Shown here in pieces: positions 27,174 to 36,188 of a stretch of DNA of 64,000 nucleotides. The stretch covers positions 5,679,001 to 5,743,000 of the forward strand of contig NZ_PPFB01000001.1 of the NCBI RefSeq assembly GCF_002899455.1, read 5' to 3'. Origin of the DNA: Streptomyces sp. DH-12. GTDB taxonomy: Bacteria; Actinomycetota; Actinomycetes; Streptomycetales; Streptomycetaceae. The first letter of the stretch is position 1; each line of letters starts with the position of its first letter. A program made the position numbers and the translations under genes. Below the pieces are notes generated by a model. The model was not told the DNA's origin, made no database searches, and was given only the letters and a program-made list of their open reading frames with translations.

Positions 27174-28970
27174 ATGGCGGCGCACATCGGCAGGCGGCTC
27201 CGCAAGCAAGCGGCGACCACCGCCGTGGCCGCGGCAGCGGTGGCGGCCCTGTCCGCGTCCCAGGCGCCCGGCGTCACGGTCGGCGACCAGGGCGGACAGA
27301 GCACCGGCGACGCCGCCTCCGCGCCCGACACCGCCGCCGACGACAGCGCCACCGGCAACTCGCCGTACTACACGGACCTGCCGCCCCTCAACAGCCCCAG
27401 CCCGTCGCCCTCCGCGGGCGCCGGCGACCGGCACGCCGCCGAGGCCGGCATACCCGCGACCGTCCTCGACGCCTACAAGAAGGCCGAGGCCGCGCTGCGC
27501 GAGAAGAAGCCCGGCTGCAACCTGCCCTGGCAACTCCTCGCCGCCATCGGCAAGGTGGAGTCCGGTCAGGCGCGCGGCGGCCGGGTCACCGCCGACGGCA
27601 CCACCGTCACGCCGATCCTCGGCCCCCAGCTCGACGGCAACGGCTTCGCCCTCATCCGGGACACCGACGACGGCGCCTACGACGGCAACCGCATGTACGA
27701 CCAGGCCGTCGGGCCCATGCAGTTCATCCCCTCCACATGGGAGTGGGCGGGCCGCGACGGCAACGGCGACGGCCGCGAGGACCCGAACAACATCTACGAC
27801 GCCGCCCTCGCCGCCGGCCACTACCTGTGCCGCTTCGGCTGGGACCTGTCCGACCAGGGCGACCTGCGCAAGGCGATCCTCAGCTACAACAACTCGACGG
27901 ACTACCTGAACACCGTCCTGTCGTGGCTGGAGTACTACCGCAAGGGCACCCACGAGATCCCCGACGGCACCGGCAGCCTGCCCGCGGACCGCAGCGACGA
28001 CACGGCGCGTCCCGGCGCCTCCCCGTCGACGCCGCGCACCACCCCGCCGACGGGGCCCGGCGACACCCGGCCCGGCAAGCCCTCCGGCTCCCGGCCGGCG
28101 CCCGGCCCCGCCGCGCCCGGCAACGGCGGCGGCAGCGACAGCCCGAACACGCCGCCCGCCACGCCTCCTCCGACCACTCCGCCGACGCCCACCGACACGG
28201 TGCATCACCTGGAGGACGCCGGCACCGGCGCCCTCACCGCCATGGCGGGCCACACCTTCGCCGAGCGCATCAGCACCCGCGCGGAGACCGAGACCGGCAA
28301 GGCGGTCGCCAAGGTGCGGATCCGCTTCACCATCGTCGGCGACACGGACGCCACCTTCGCCGGCGGCGAGAGCGTGGCGACCGTCACCACCGACGCGTCC
28401 GGTGTCGCGGTGGCGCCCGCGCTGCGGGCGGGGGAGAGGACCGGCGCGTTCGCCGTCCAGGCGGCCGTCGCGGGCCGCTCCGTCAAGGGTGTCCCCTACA
28501 GGGCGACGGTCACCGAGCGCGCCGCCGACGCCCTCGTCCGCACCGGCCCCGAGGAACTGACCTCCGTCGCGGGCGGCGAGTTCGCCGAGCCGGTCGAGGT
28601 CAGGGCCACCTACCGGGGCGCGGCCGCCGGGAAGGTCGCCGTCACCGCCACCCTCGTGACGTCCGCCGACGACCCCGCCGAGAACGACAGGGGCCCCTAC
28701 TTCAAGGACGCCGACGGCAGGACGGTCCGCACCCTGACCGGTCTCAGGACGGACGCGGACGGGCTGCTGACCCTGCCGAAGCTGTACGCGGACGACACCG
28801 CCGGCACGTTCCTGCTCCGCCTCACCACGGCCGGCGGCGCGACCCTCACGGTCGAACTGACCGTGGAACCGGCGGCCACCCCGAGCCCGGACCCCGAGCC
28901 GTCGGCAGACCCCTCGACAGGCCCCTCGACGGAGCCGTCCACCGAGCCCTCGCGGACCCCGGGCGCCTGA
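27174..28970 (+). CDS. Secreted lytic murein transglycosylase with two Ig-like repeats and Pro/Ser/Thr tail
   Basis: 598 residues from ATG at 27174, preceded by GGGAGGGG at 8 nt; the upstream in-frame ATG at 27156 has no such site. A signal peptide (about 1-30, with Arg/Lys before an Ala-rich core) is followed by a Ser/Pro linker. The MltB-like SLT domain (about 92-260) has the catalytic Glu129 in AAIGKVESGQ, AVGPMQFIPSTWEWAG and the FGWDLSDQGDLRKAILSYNN helix. After a Pro/Gly/Thr linker, two similar beta-rich segments (about 338-440 and 450-570) look like Ig-like (Big) domains. The end is a PSTEPST-type repeat. It cleaves peptidoglycan glycan strands outside the cell; a riboswitch-like leader may control it. 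Confidence 0.9.
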   Translation: MAAHIGRRLRKQAATTAVAAAAVAALSASQAPGVTVGDQGGQSTGDAASAPDTAADDSATGNSPYYTDLPPLNSPSPSPSAGAGDRHAAEAGIPATVLDAYKKAEAALREKKPGCNLPWQLLAAIGKVESGQARGGRVTADGTTVTPILGPQLDGNGFALIRDTDDGAYDGNRMYDQAVGPMQFIPSTWEWAGRDGNGDGREDPNNIYDAALAAGHYLCRFGWDLSDQGDLRKAILSYNNSTDYLNTVLSWLEYYRKGTHEIPDGTGSLPADRSDDTARPGASPSTPRTTPPTGPGDTRPGKPSGSRPAPGPAAPGNGGGSDSPNTPPATPPPTTPPTPTDTVHHLEDAGTGALTAMAGHTFAERISTRAETETGKAVAKVRIRFTIVGDTDATFAGGESVATVTTDASGVAVAPALRAGERTGAFAVQAAVAGRSVKGVPYRATVTERAADALVRTGPEELTSVAGGEFAEPVEVRATYRGAAAGKVAVTATLVTSADDPAENDRGPYFKDADGRTVRTLTGLRTDADGLLTLPKLYADDTAGTFLLRLTTAGGATLTVELTVEPAATPSPDPEPSADPSTGPSTEPSTEPSRTPGA

Positions 28971-28976
28971 CGACAC

Positions 28977-29016
28977 GGACGCGGGCGCCCCGTACGGAAC
29001 GGACGCCCGCGCGTCC
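28977..29016. terminator. Imperfect terminator between the transglycosylase gene and hrpB
   Basis: GGACGCGGGCG (28977-28987) pairs with CGCCCGCGCGTCC (29004-29016) apart from a 2-nt bulge. It lies between convergent genes and overlaps the first base of the hrpB stop codon. Confidence 0.5.
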
Positions 29017-31643
29017 TACCCCCGCGACCGCGCGTTGGTGTGCCGGGTCGGCTGCGCCGAGGCCGGGTCCTGAGGCCAGGGGTGCTTCGGGTACCGGCCC
29101 CGCAGTTCCGCCCGCACCTGCTGGTAGCCCTCCCGCCAGAAGGAGGCGAGATCGGCGGTGACGGCGGCCGGACGGCCGGCCGGGGACAGCAGGTGGACCA
29201 GCAACGGCACCCCGGCCACCGTGGGCGACTCCCGCAGCCCGAACATCTCCTGCAGCTTCACGGCGAGCACCGGCCGCTCCGGGTCGGACCAGTCGATCCG
29301 TACGGTCGACCCGCTGGGCACGGTGATCCGCTCGGGCGCCAGCTCGTCGAGGCGCGCCGCCTCGCCGGACGCCCACGGCAGCAGCCGCGCCAGCGCCTGC
29401 CCGGCGTCGATGCGGGCGAGGTCCGCCCGGCGCCGCGCCCGGCTCAGCTCCGGCTCCAGCCACTCGTCCACGCGCGCGTGCAGCGCCTCGTCGGACACGT
29501 CCGGCCAGGGTTCGCCCAGCCGCTCGTGCAGGAAGGCCAGCCGCTGCCGCAGGACCTCCGCCCCGGCCGGCCACCGCAGCAGCCCGAACCCCTCCCGGCG
29601 CAGCCCGTCCAGCAGCGCGGCGCGCACCGGCGCGGGGCCGGCGTCGGTGAGCGGCCGTGCGGCCAGCTCGACCGCCCCGAGCCGTTCGACCCGCCGCGCC
29701 ACGACGTCCCCGCCGGCCCAGTGCACCTCCTCGCGCCGCTCCGCGAGCGTCCCCGCCGCCCAGCGCGCCACGTCCCCGTCCACGGCGGCCCCCAGCAGGA
29801 CGCGCGCGTGGCCGCGCCCCACGGGCCGGTCGGCCACGGCCACGGCGATCCACTCGGCCCCGCGCAACGCGGACCCCGCCCCCACCTCGGCCCGCGTCCC
29901 GCCCACCATCAGGTACGACCCGCCGTCCGCCCGGGCCACCCGCTCCGGGAAGGCGAGCGCCACGACGGCACCGACGGCACGCTCCTCCACGCCGGTCCCA
30001 CCACCGCGCCCGCCCGGCCGCTCCCCGCCACCGCGGGCCACCGGCACCGCACCGCCGCCCGCCCCCGCAGGGGCGTCCGACGCCGGGGTCCCGCCGGAGC
30101 CGCCCGCGTCCGGCCCGCCGGCCGGTACGGCTCCCTCCGCCTCGGCCGCCGCCCCGCGCAGCCGCCGTGCCTCCGTGCGCCAGCGTGCCGCGTACCCGTC
30201 GCCGCCGCGGCGGGCGGCGCGCAGGGCGGCGGCCAGGTCGTCGCCGTAGTCGCGCGGGGGCTCCTCGGAGAGCAGCGCGACGACCTCGGCCGCGAGGCCG
30301 GCGCCCACGCGCGGGGCGGCGTCCATCAGGGCGCGTCCCAGGCGCGGGTGCAGGCCGAGCCGGGTGAGGCGGACGCCGCGCTCGGTGGGGCGGCCGTCCG
30401 GCCGTACCGCGCCGATCGCGGTGAGGACGTCGCGGGCCGCAGCCATCGCGCCGCCCGGAGGGGGATCCAGCAGCGCCAGACCGGAGGCGTCCGGATCGCC
30501 CCAGCAGGCCGCCTGGAGCGCGAACGCCGTCAGGTCGGCCACCTTGATCTCGGGGGAGGGGTACGACGGCAGCCGCGCGTCCTCCGCCTCGGCCCAGCAG
30601 CGGTACACCGCGCCCGGCGCCTCACGTCCGGCGCGGCCCGCCCGCTGCCGCCCCGCGGCCCGCGAGGCCCGTACCGTCGCCAGGGCGCTCAGTCCGCGCG
30701 CGTGGTCGACGCGCGGCTCGCGGGCGAGACCCGAGTCCACCACGACCCGCACTCCCGGCACCGTCAGCGAGGACTCCGCGACCGACGTCGCCAGCACCAC
30801 CCGGCGCCGCTCACCGAGCGACAGCACCGCGTCCTGCACGGCGGCCGGCGCCCGCCCGTGCACCTGGAGGACGTCCACCCCGGGCGGGGAGCCCAGCATC
30901 CCGGCCACCCGGGAGATCTCCCCGACCCCCGGCAGGAACACCAGCACGTCGCCGTCCCGCTCCGCCAGGGCCCGGCGCGCCACCGCCGCCACGTGCGTGA
31001 GCAGCGCCGGATCCACCCGCATGCCGTGCGGCGGCCGCACCGCGCGCGGGGGCGGCGCCCACACCACGTCGACCGGGTGCGCGGCGCCCCGCGCCTCGAC
31101 CACGGGCGCGCCGCCCAGCAGCCGCGCCCAGCCCTCCGCGTCCGTCGTCGCCGACGCGGCCACCAGCCGCAGGTCCGGCCGCAGCGTCTCGCGCACGTCC
31201 CACAGGAACGCCGCCGCCGTGTCCGCGTCCAGGTGCCGCTCGTGGCACTCGTCGAGCACCACCGCGTCCACCCCGGCCAGCTCCTGGTCGCGCTGGAGCC
31301 GCTGGAGGAGCACACCGGTCGTGACGACCTCCACGCGCGTGTCACGCCCCACGGCCCGCTCCCCGCGCACCGTGAAGCCGACCGAGCCGCCCGCCCGCTC
31401 GCCCAGCAGCCACGCCATCCGGCGCGCCGCCGCGCGGGCCGCGATCCGCCGGGGCTCCGCGACCAGCACCCGCCGCGCGGGGCCCGTGCCCCACAGACCG
31501 GCGAGCGCCAGCGGCACCAGGGTGGTCTTGCCGGTGCCCGGCGGCGCCACCAGCACGGACGTGCCGCGGGTGTCGAGCGCTTCGGCGAGCCCGGGCAGGG
31601 CCTCGCGCACCGGGAGGGACTCCAGCGCCTCGTGACGGATCAC
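29016..31643 (-). CDS. hrpB: ATP-dependent RNA helicase HrpB
   Basis: 875 residues. A DEAH/DExH-box helicase of the HrpB group. Motif I is APPGTGKTT (near residue 35), motif II VVLDECHERH (DECH), motif III SATTD, motif V VLATSVAESSLTVPGV and motif VI QRAGRAGREAPG. The helicase C, HA2 and HrpB_C domains follow. Between the HA2-like part and the C-terminal domain is an insertion of about 50 residues rich in Gly, Ala and Pro (about 505-555), probably disordered. The cellular role of HrpB is not well defined in bacteria. The gene lies 4 bp from the methyltransferase gene upstream, so they form a transcription unit. Confidence 0.94.
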   Translation of the reverse strand: MIRHEALESLPVREALPGLAEALDTRGTSVLVAPPGTGKTTLVPLALAGLWGTGPARRVLVAEPRRIAARAAARRMAWLLGERAGGSVGFTVRGERAVGRDTRVEVVTTGVLLQRLQRDQELAGVDAVVLDECHERHLDADTAAAFLWDVRETLRPDLRLVAASATTDAEGWARLLGGAPVVEARGAAHPVDVVWAPPPRAVRPPHGMRVDPALLTHVAAVARRALAERDGDVLVFLPGVGEISRVAGMLGSPPGVDVLQVHGRAPAAVQDAVLSLGERRRVVLATSVAESSLTVPGVRVVVDSGLAREPRVDHARGLSALATVRASRAAGRQRAGRAGREAPGAVYRCWAEAEDARLPSYPSPEIKVADLTAFALQAACWGDPDASGLALLDPPPGGAMAAARDVLTAIGAVRPDGRPTERGVRLTRLGLHPRLGRALMDAAPRVGAGLAAEVVALLSEEPPRDYGDDLAAALRAARRGGDGYAARWRTEARRLRGAAAEAEGAVPAGGPDAGGSGGTPASDAPAGAGGGAVPVARGGGERPGGRGGGTGVEERAVGAVVALAFPERVARADGGSYLMVGGTRAEVGAGSALRGAEWIAVAVADRPVGRGHARVLLGAAVDGDVARWAAGTLAERREEVHWAGGDVVARRVERLGAVELAARPLTDAGPAPVRAALLDGLRREGFGLLRWPAGAEVLRQRLAFLHERLGEPWPDVSDEALHARVDEWLEPELSRARRRADLARIDAGQALARLLPWASGEAARLDELAPERITVPSGSTVRIDWSDPERPVLAVKLQEMFGLRESPTVAGVPLLVHLLSPAGRPAAVTADLASFWREGYQQVRAELRGRYPKHPWPQDPASAQPTRHTNARSRG

Positions 31644-31647
31644 GCGC

Positions 31648-32460
31648 TCAGTCCCGTACGCACACGAAGACCGCCGTGCCGGGGATCAGGCTGCCGCGCA
31701 GCGGGGACCAGCCGCCCCACTCGGAGGTGTTCCAGGCCGGCCACTCCGGCTCCACCAGGTCCACCAGCCGGAACCCGGAGGCGACCACGTCACGGACCCG
31801 GTCCCCGAGCGTCCTGTGGTGCTCCACGTACACCGCGTGGCCGCTCTCGTCCTGCTCCACGTACGGCGTGCGGTCGAAGTACGACCCGGACACGCTCAGC
31901 CCCTCCGGGCCCGGCTCGTCCGGGAACGCCCAGCGGATCGGGTGCGTCACGGAGAACACCAGCCGCCCGCCCGGCCGCAGCACCCGGCGCGCCTCGCGCA
32001 GCACCAGCCGCGGATCGGCGACGAAGGGCAGCGCCCCGTACGCCGAGCAGGCCAGGTCGAAGGAGGCGTCGGCGAAGGGCAGCGCGCCCGCGTCCGCGCA
32101 CACCAGGGGGAACGCCCCGCCGATGCGCAGCGCGTGCTGGAGCTGGCGGTGCGAGATGTCGAGGGCCACCGGGCGCGCGCCCTGCGCGGCCAGCCAGCGC
32201 GAGCACTGTGCCGCGCCGGCGCCCAGCTCCAGGACGTCGCGTCCCTTCAGCTCCTCCGGCGGGCCGAGCAGCCCCGCCTCCGCCTCGTCCAGGCCCTCCG
32301 GGCCCCATACGAAACGGTCGTCGCCGAGGAAGGCGCCGTGCTCGGTCTGGTACTCGTCGGCGTTGCGGTCCCACCAGCCCCGGTTGGCCCGGGAGCTCTC
32401 CGTGACGCCGGCCTCCCGCCGGGTGGCCTCCGGTTCGGGGACTTCGGGCTCTTGGATGAT
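31648..32460 (-). CDS. Class I SAM-dependent methyltransferase with non-canonical start
   Basis: About 270 residues if read from ATC codons at 32460 or 32457. The SAM-binding motif I VLELGAGAAQCSRWL and the upstream family segment ESSRANRGWWDRNADEYQ are in frame, but no ATG, GTG or TTG exists between the TGA at 32526-32524 and GTG at 32169. That GTG lies after motif I, so starting there would remove the cofactor site. A Shine-Dalgarno-like GAGGGAG lies 3 nt before the first ATC codon, 6 nt before the second. The downstream parts (CADAGALPFADASFDLACSA, ARRVLRPGGRLVFSVTHPI) are normal for Methyltransf_11. Either an ATC start is used or the true start codon was lost. The substrate is unknown. 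Confidence 0.72.
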   Translation of the reverse strand: MIQEPEVPEPEATRREAGVTESSRANRGWWDRNADEYQTEHGAFLGDDRFVWGPEGLDEAEAGLLGPPEELKGRDVLELGAGAAQCSRWLAAQGARPVALDISHRQLQHALRIGGAFPLVCADAGALPFADASFDLACSAYGALPFVADPRLVLREARRVLRPGGRLVFSVTHPIRWAFPDEPGPEGLSVSGSYFDRTPYVEQDESGHAVYVEHHRTLGDRVRDVVASGFRLVDLVEPEWPAWNTSEWGGWSPLRGSLIPGTAVFVCVRD

Positions 32461-32600
32461 CGGCTCCCTCGTCGTACTCTTCCGTCCAGCCGGGTCCCCG
32501 GTGTGTCGCCGAGGGGGTCTTCTTCACCCCTGCATGGCCTCGGGAGGCGGCAGTTGTGCCGGTTATGCGGTGATCCGCCCCGGGTGGGCGGCTTCGTGCA

Positions 32601-32629
32601 TTGACCATGCCCGGCCGCCCCCGTATGCT
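32601..32629 (+). promoter_or_regulatory. Housekeeping-sigma promoter of rpsA
   Basis: TTGACC (32601-32606), a 17-bp spacer and TATGCT (32624-32629) form a near-consensus promoter. The transcript would start near 32636 and have a leader of about 187 nt. Confidence 0.72.
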
Positions 32630-32709
32630 ACAAGTTGCGCTGCGGGCCTGCGCACCTCAGACGTAGCAGGCTGCGCTCGCATCTGTTGTATGTCCCCTCG
32701 GTTGTCGAG

Positions 32710-32814
32710 GCGCCACCGCGTTTTCGTGGCGCTTCCTTGGCTGTCCGGCTTCTGCAGAGCGAAACGGGCTCCGGCGTAGCAGTACCTACGACTTCAATGT
32801 CCGTACCGGAGCCC
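32710..32814 (+). promoter_or_regulatory. Structured rpsA leader with the Shine-Dalgarno inside a stem
   Basis: Two hairpins occur in the leader. The first pairs GCGCCAC (32710-32716) with GTGGCGC (32726-32732). The second pairs GGGCTCCGG (32766-32774) perfectly with CCGGAGCCC (32806-32814), and its 3' arm contains GGAG (32808-32811), the only ribosome-binding sequence before the ATG at 32823. Folding would hide the site. This fits autogenous control of S1 synthesis, known in E. coli with a different structure; the mechanism here is inferred. Confidence 0.6.
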
Positions 32815-32822
32815 TTTCCCAC

Positions 32823-34316
32823 ATGACGAGCAGCACCGAGACCACCGCCACCACCCCGCAGGTAGCGGTCAACGACATCGGTAACGAGGAAGCGTTCCTC
32901 GCCGCGATCGACGAGACGATCAAGTACTTCAACGACGGCGACATCGTCGACGGCGTCATCGTGAAGGTCGACCGGGACGAGGTCCTGCTCGACATCGGTT
33001 ACAAGACCGAAGGTGTCATCCCGAGCCGCGAGCTCTCGATCAAGCACGACGTCGACCCGAACGAGGTCGTCGCCGTCGGCGACGAGATCGAGGCCCTGGT
33101 CCTCCAGAAGGAGGACAAGGAAGGCCGCCTGATCCTCTCGAAGAAGCGCGCCCAGTACGAGCGTGCCTGGGGCACCATCGAGAAGATCAAGGAAGAGGAC
33201 GGCATCGTCACCGGTACCGTCATCGAGGTCGTCAAGGGTGGTCTCATCCTCGACATCGGCCTCCGCGGCTTCCTCCCGGCCTCCCTGGTCGAGATGCGCC
33301 GCGTCCGCGACCTCCAGCCCTACGTGGGCAAGGAGCTCGAGGCGAAGATCATCGAGCTGGACAAGAACCGCAACAACGTGGTCCTGTCCCGCCGTGCCTG
33401 GCTGGAGCAGACCCAGTCCGAGGTCCGCCAGACGTTCCTCACCACCCTGCAGAAGGGTCAGGTCCGTTCCGGCGTCGTCTCCTCGATCGTCAACTTCGGT
33501 GCCTTCGTGGACCTGGGCGGCGTCGACGGTCTGGTCCACGTCTCCGAGCTGTCCTGGAAGCACATCGACCACCCCTCCGAGGTCGTCGAGGTCGGCCAGG
33601 AGGTCACGGTCGAGGTCCTCGACGTCGACATGGACCGCGAGCGCGTCTCCCTGTCGCTGAAGGCGACCCAGGAAGACCCGTGGCAGCAGTTCGCCCGCAC
33701 CCACCAGATCGGCCAGGTCGTGCCCGGCAAGGTCACGAAGCTGGTTCCGTTCGGTGCGTTCGTCCGCGTGGACGAGGGTATCGAGGGTCTGGTCCACATC
33801 TCCGAGCTGGCCGAGCGCCACGTGGAGATCCCGGAGCAGGTCGTCCAGGTCAACGACGAGATCTTCGTCAAGGTCATCGACATCGACCTCGAGCGCCGCC
33901 GCATCAGCCTCTCGCTGAAGCAGGCCAACGAGGCCTTCGGCGCCGACCCGACGGCGGTCGAGTTCGACCCGACCCTGTACGGCATGGCCGCGTCCTACGA
34001 CGACCAGGGCAACTACATCTACCCCGAGGGCTTCGACCCCGAGACCAACGACTGGCTCGAGGGCTACGAGAAGCAGCGCGAGGAGTGGGAGCGCCAGTAC
34101 GCCGAGGCGCAGGCTCGCTTCGAGCAGCACCAGGCGCAGGTCATCAAGTCCCGCGAGGCGGACGAGAAGGCCGCTGCCGAGGGTGGCGAGGCCGCCGCTC
34201 CGGCCGCGTCCGGCGGCGGTTCGTACTCCTCCGAGGGCGGCGACCAGTCCGGCGCCCTGGCTTCGGACGAGGCGCTGGCCGCGCTTCGCGAGAAGCTGGC
34301 GGGTGGCCAGAGCTGA
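32823..34316 (+). CDS. rpsA: 30S ribosomal protein S1
   Basis: 497 residues. Four S1 RNA-binding repeats are visible: DIVDGVIVKVDRDEVLLDIG (about 38), DGIVTGTVIEVVKGGLILDIG (about 123), GQVRSGVVSSIVNFGAFVDLGGVDGLVH (about 212) and GQVVPGKVTKLVPFGAFVRVDEGIEGLVH (about 297). A Glu/Ala/Gly-rich C-terminal tail of about 110 residues follows. The four-domain form is normal for actinobacteria (E. coli has six). S1 helps the ribosome bind structured mRNA. Transcription comes from a strong promoter 190 bp upstream and ends at a near-perfect terminator. Confidence 0.97.
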   Translation: MTSSTETTATTPQVAVNDIGNEEAFLAAIDETIKYFNDGDIVDGVIVKVDRDEVLLDIGYKTEGVIPSRELSIKHDVDPNEVVAVGDEIEALVLQKEDKEGRLILSKKRAQYERAWGTIEKIKEEDGIVTGTVIEVVKGGLILDIGLRGFLPASLVEMRRVRDLQPYVGKELEAKIIELDKNRNNVVLSRRAWLEQTQSEVRQTFLTTLQKGQVRSGVVSSIVNFGAFVDLGGVDGLVHVSELSWKHIDHPSEVVEVGQEVTVEVLDVDMDRERVSLSLKATQEDPWQQFARTHQIGQVVPGKVTKLVPFGAFVRVDEGIEGLVHISELAERHVEIPEQVVQVNDEIFVKVIDIDLERRRISLSLKQANEAFGADPTAVEFDPTLYGMAASYDDQGNYIYPEGFDPETNDWLEGYEKQREEWERQYAEAQARFEQHQAQVIKSREADEKAAAEGGEAAAPAASGGGSYSSEGGDQSGALASDEALAALREKLAGGQS

Positions 34317-34346
34317 GCGCTCGCCGCTGAGGGCTAGCGGTTGATC

Positions 34347-34380
34347 TGAGGGGTCGCACCTTTCGAGGTGCGGCCCCTCA
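34347..34380 (+). terminator. rpsA terminator
   Basis: A 15-bp stem with one G-U pair (TGAGGGGTCGCACCT at 34347-34361 with 34366-34380) around a stable TTCG tetraloop, 30 bp after the rpsA stop. Confidence 0.92.
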
Positions 34381-34542
34381 GGCGTTTCTGACGGGTTCGT
34401 CGTCGGCCGCGGGCCCGGTGGGGGTTCGTCGCGCAGTTCCCCGCGCCCCTTCAGGGCGTTTCCCCGCGGGCGTCGTCATCGTGGGAATGCCTGTGCTCCG
34501 TGCCACGTTGTGGTGGGTGGAACACGAGGAGGAGCGGTCATT

Positions 34543-35481
34543 GTGCTTGATCCGCAGGATGTGTACGCCTGGGAGCCGAAGGGACTGAGCGTCGTCGACA
34601 TGGCGCTGGCCCAGGAGTCGGCCGGACTTGTCATGCTCTACCACTTCGACGGATACATCGACGCGGGGGAGACCGGGGACCAGATCGTCGACCGGCTGCT
34701 CGACTCGCTGCCCCACCAGGTCGTCGCCCGGTTCGACCACGACCGGCTCGTCGACTACCGGGCGCGCCGGCCCCTGCTCACCTTCACCCGCGACCGGTGG
34801 ACCGACTACGAGGTGCCGGCCATCACCGTGCGGCTCGTGCAGGACGCCACCGGAGCGCCCTTCCTGCTGCTCTCGGGACCCGAGCCGGACGTGGAGTGGG
34901 AGTGCTTCGCCGCGGCCGTGCGGCAGATCGTGGAGCGCCTCGGGGTGCGCCTGTCGGTGAACTTCCACGGCATCCCCATGGGCGTCCCCCACACCCGCCC
35001 GGTCGGCCTCACCCCGCACGGCAACCGCACCGACCTCGTCCCGGTGAGCGACAGCCCCTTCGACGAGGCGCAGGTGCCCGGCAGCGCCGAGGCCCTGGTC
35101 GAGTACCGGCTCATGCAGGCCGGGCACGACGTCCTGGGCGTCGCGGCGCACGTGCCGCACTACATCGCCCGCTCGCCGTACCCGGACGCGGCGCTGACCG
35201 CGCTCGAGGCCATCACGGCCGCCACGGGGCTCGTCCTGCCCGGCGTCGCGCACTCCCTGCGCACCGACGCCCAGCGCACCCAGACCGAGATCGACCGCCA
35301 GATCCGGGAGGGCGACGACGAGCTCACCGCCCTCGTCCAGGGTCTGGAGCACCAGTACGACGCCGCGGCGGGCGCCGCGACCCGGGGCAACATGCTCGCC
35401 GAGCCGGTGGACATCCCGTCGGCGGACGAGATCGGCCGTGAGTTCGAGAGGTTCCTCGCCGAGCGGGAGGGCGACACCTGA
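34543..35481 (+). CDS. PAC2 family protein
   Basis: 312 residues from GTG at 34543, with GAGGAGGAG about 8 nt upstream; a longer start at 34510 has no such site. PAC2 proteins act as proteasome-assembly chaperones in eukaryotes and archaea; actinobacteria, which have a 20S proteasome, carry homologues whose role is unproven. Matching segments are SAGLVMLYHFDGYIDAGETG, the phosphorylase-like core LLLSGPEPDVEWECF, VNFHGIPMGVPHTRPVG and HVPHYIARSPYPDAAL. The C-terminal 60 residues are charged and helical. No signal peptide. It has its own start region after the rpsA terminator. Confidence 0.88.
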   Translation: MLDPQDVYAWEPKGLSVVDMALAQESAGLVMLYHFDGYIDAGETGDQIVDRLLDSLPHQVVARFDHDRLVDYRARRPLLTFTRDRWTDYEVPAITVRLVQDATGAPFLLLSGPEPDVEWECFAAAVRQIVERLGVRLSVNFHGIPMGVPHTRPVGLTPHGNRTDLVPVSDSPFDEAQVPGSAEALVEYRLMQAGHDVLGVAAHVPHYIARSPYPDAALTALEAITAATGLVLPGVAHSLRTDAQRTQTEIDRQIREGDDELTALVQGLEHQYDAAAGAATRGNMLAEPVDIPSADEIGREFERFLAEREGDT

Positions 35482-35513
35482 CGCCCGCCGGACCGCCGGT
35501 CGCAGCCGCCGCC

Positions 35514-35519
35514 TAGGCT
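35514..35519 (+). promoter_or_regulatory. -10 box of a likely leaderless coaE promoter
   Basis: TAGGCT is 7 nt before the coaE ATG (35527), with no Shine-Dalgarno between them. Confidence 0.5.
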
Positions 35520-35526
35520 GCTGCCC

Positions 35527-36138
35527 ATGCTGACAGTGGGCCTGACCGGCGGTATCGGAGCCGGCAAGAGCGAGGTGTCGCGGCTGCTCGTGGAGTGCGG
35601 AGCCGTGCTGATCGACGCCGACCGCATCGCACGCGAGGTCGTCGAGCCGGGCACGCCCGGGCTCGCCGCCGTCGTGGAGGCCTTCGGCGAGGAGATCCTC
35701 GCCGAGGACGGCAGCCTGGACCGGCCCCGCCTCGGCGCCCTCGTCTTCGCCGACCCGGAGAAGCTGACCACGCTCAACTCGATCGTGCACCCCCTGGTGG
35801 GCGCCCGGTCGAGGGAGCTGGAGGAGGCCGCGCCCGAGGACGCCGTCGTCGTCCACGACGTGCCGCTCCTCACCGAGAACGGCCTCGCCCCGCTCTACGA
35901 CGTCGTGATCGTCGTCGACGCGCGTCCCGAGACCCAGCTCGACCGGCTGGTGCGGCTGCGCGGCATGAGCGAGGCGGACGCACGGGCCCGCATGGCGGCC
36001 CAGGCCACCCGGGAGCAGCGCCGGGCGATCGCCGACGTCGTCATCGACAACGACGTGCCCCTCGACGCGCTGGAACGGCGCGTCGAGGAGGTGTGGGCCG
36101 AGCTGGTCCGCCGCGCGCGGGAGCCCCGGCCGGAATAA
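35527..36138 (+). CDS. coaE: Dephospho-CoA kinase
   Basis: 203 residues, the usual size. It phosphorylates the 3'-hydroxyl of dephospho-CoA with ATP, the last step of coenzyme A synthesis. The P-loop GGIGAGKSE begins at residue 8, and VLIDADRIAREVVEPGTPGL is the substrate-binding CoaE signature. VHDVPLLTENGL is the Walker B-like region and RMAAQATREQRRAIADVVIDN the lid and C-terminal helix. Some mycobacterial CoaE proteins carry a C-terminal UPF0157 fusion; it is absent here. The TPR gene follows after 50 bp. Confidence 0.96.
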   Translation: MLTVGLTGGIGAGKSEVSRLLVECGAVLIDADRIAREVVEPGTPGLAAVVEAFGEEILAEDGSLDRPRLGALVFADPEKLTTLNSIVHPLVGARSRELEEAAPEDAVVVHDVPLLTENGLAPLYDVVIVVDARPETQLDRLVRLRGMSEADARARMAAQATREQRRAIADVVIDNDVPLDALERRVEEVWAELVRRAREPRPE

Positions 36139-36188
36139 CCGGCGCCGGGCGGGGCGTTGATCCTTCCGAGCGAGGGAAGGATTCCGCC

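Noticed and set aside
31648..32169. Starting the methyltransferase at GTG 32169
   Set aside because: This would remove the SAM-binding motif VLELGAGAA and the conserved family N-terminus, which are in frame upstream.
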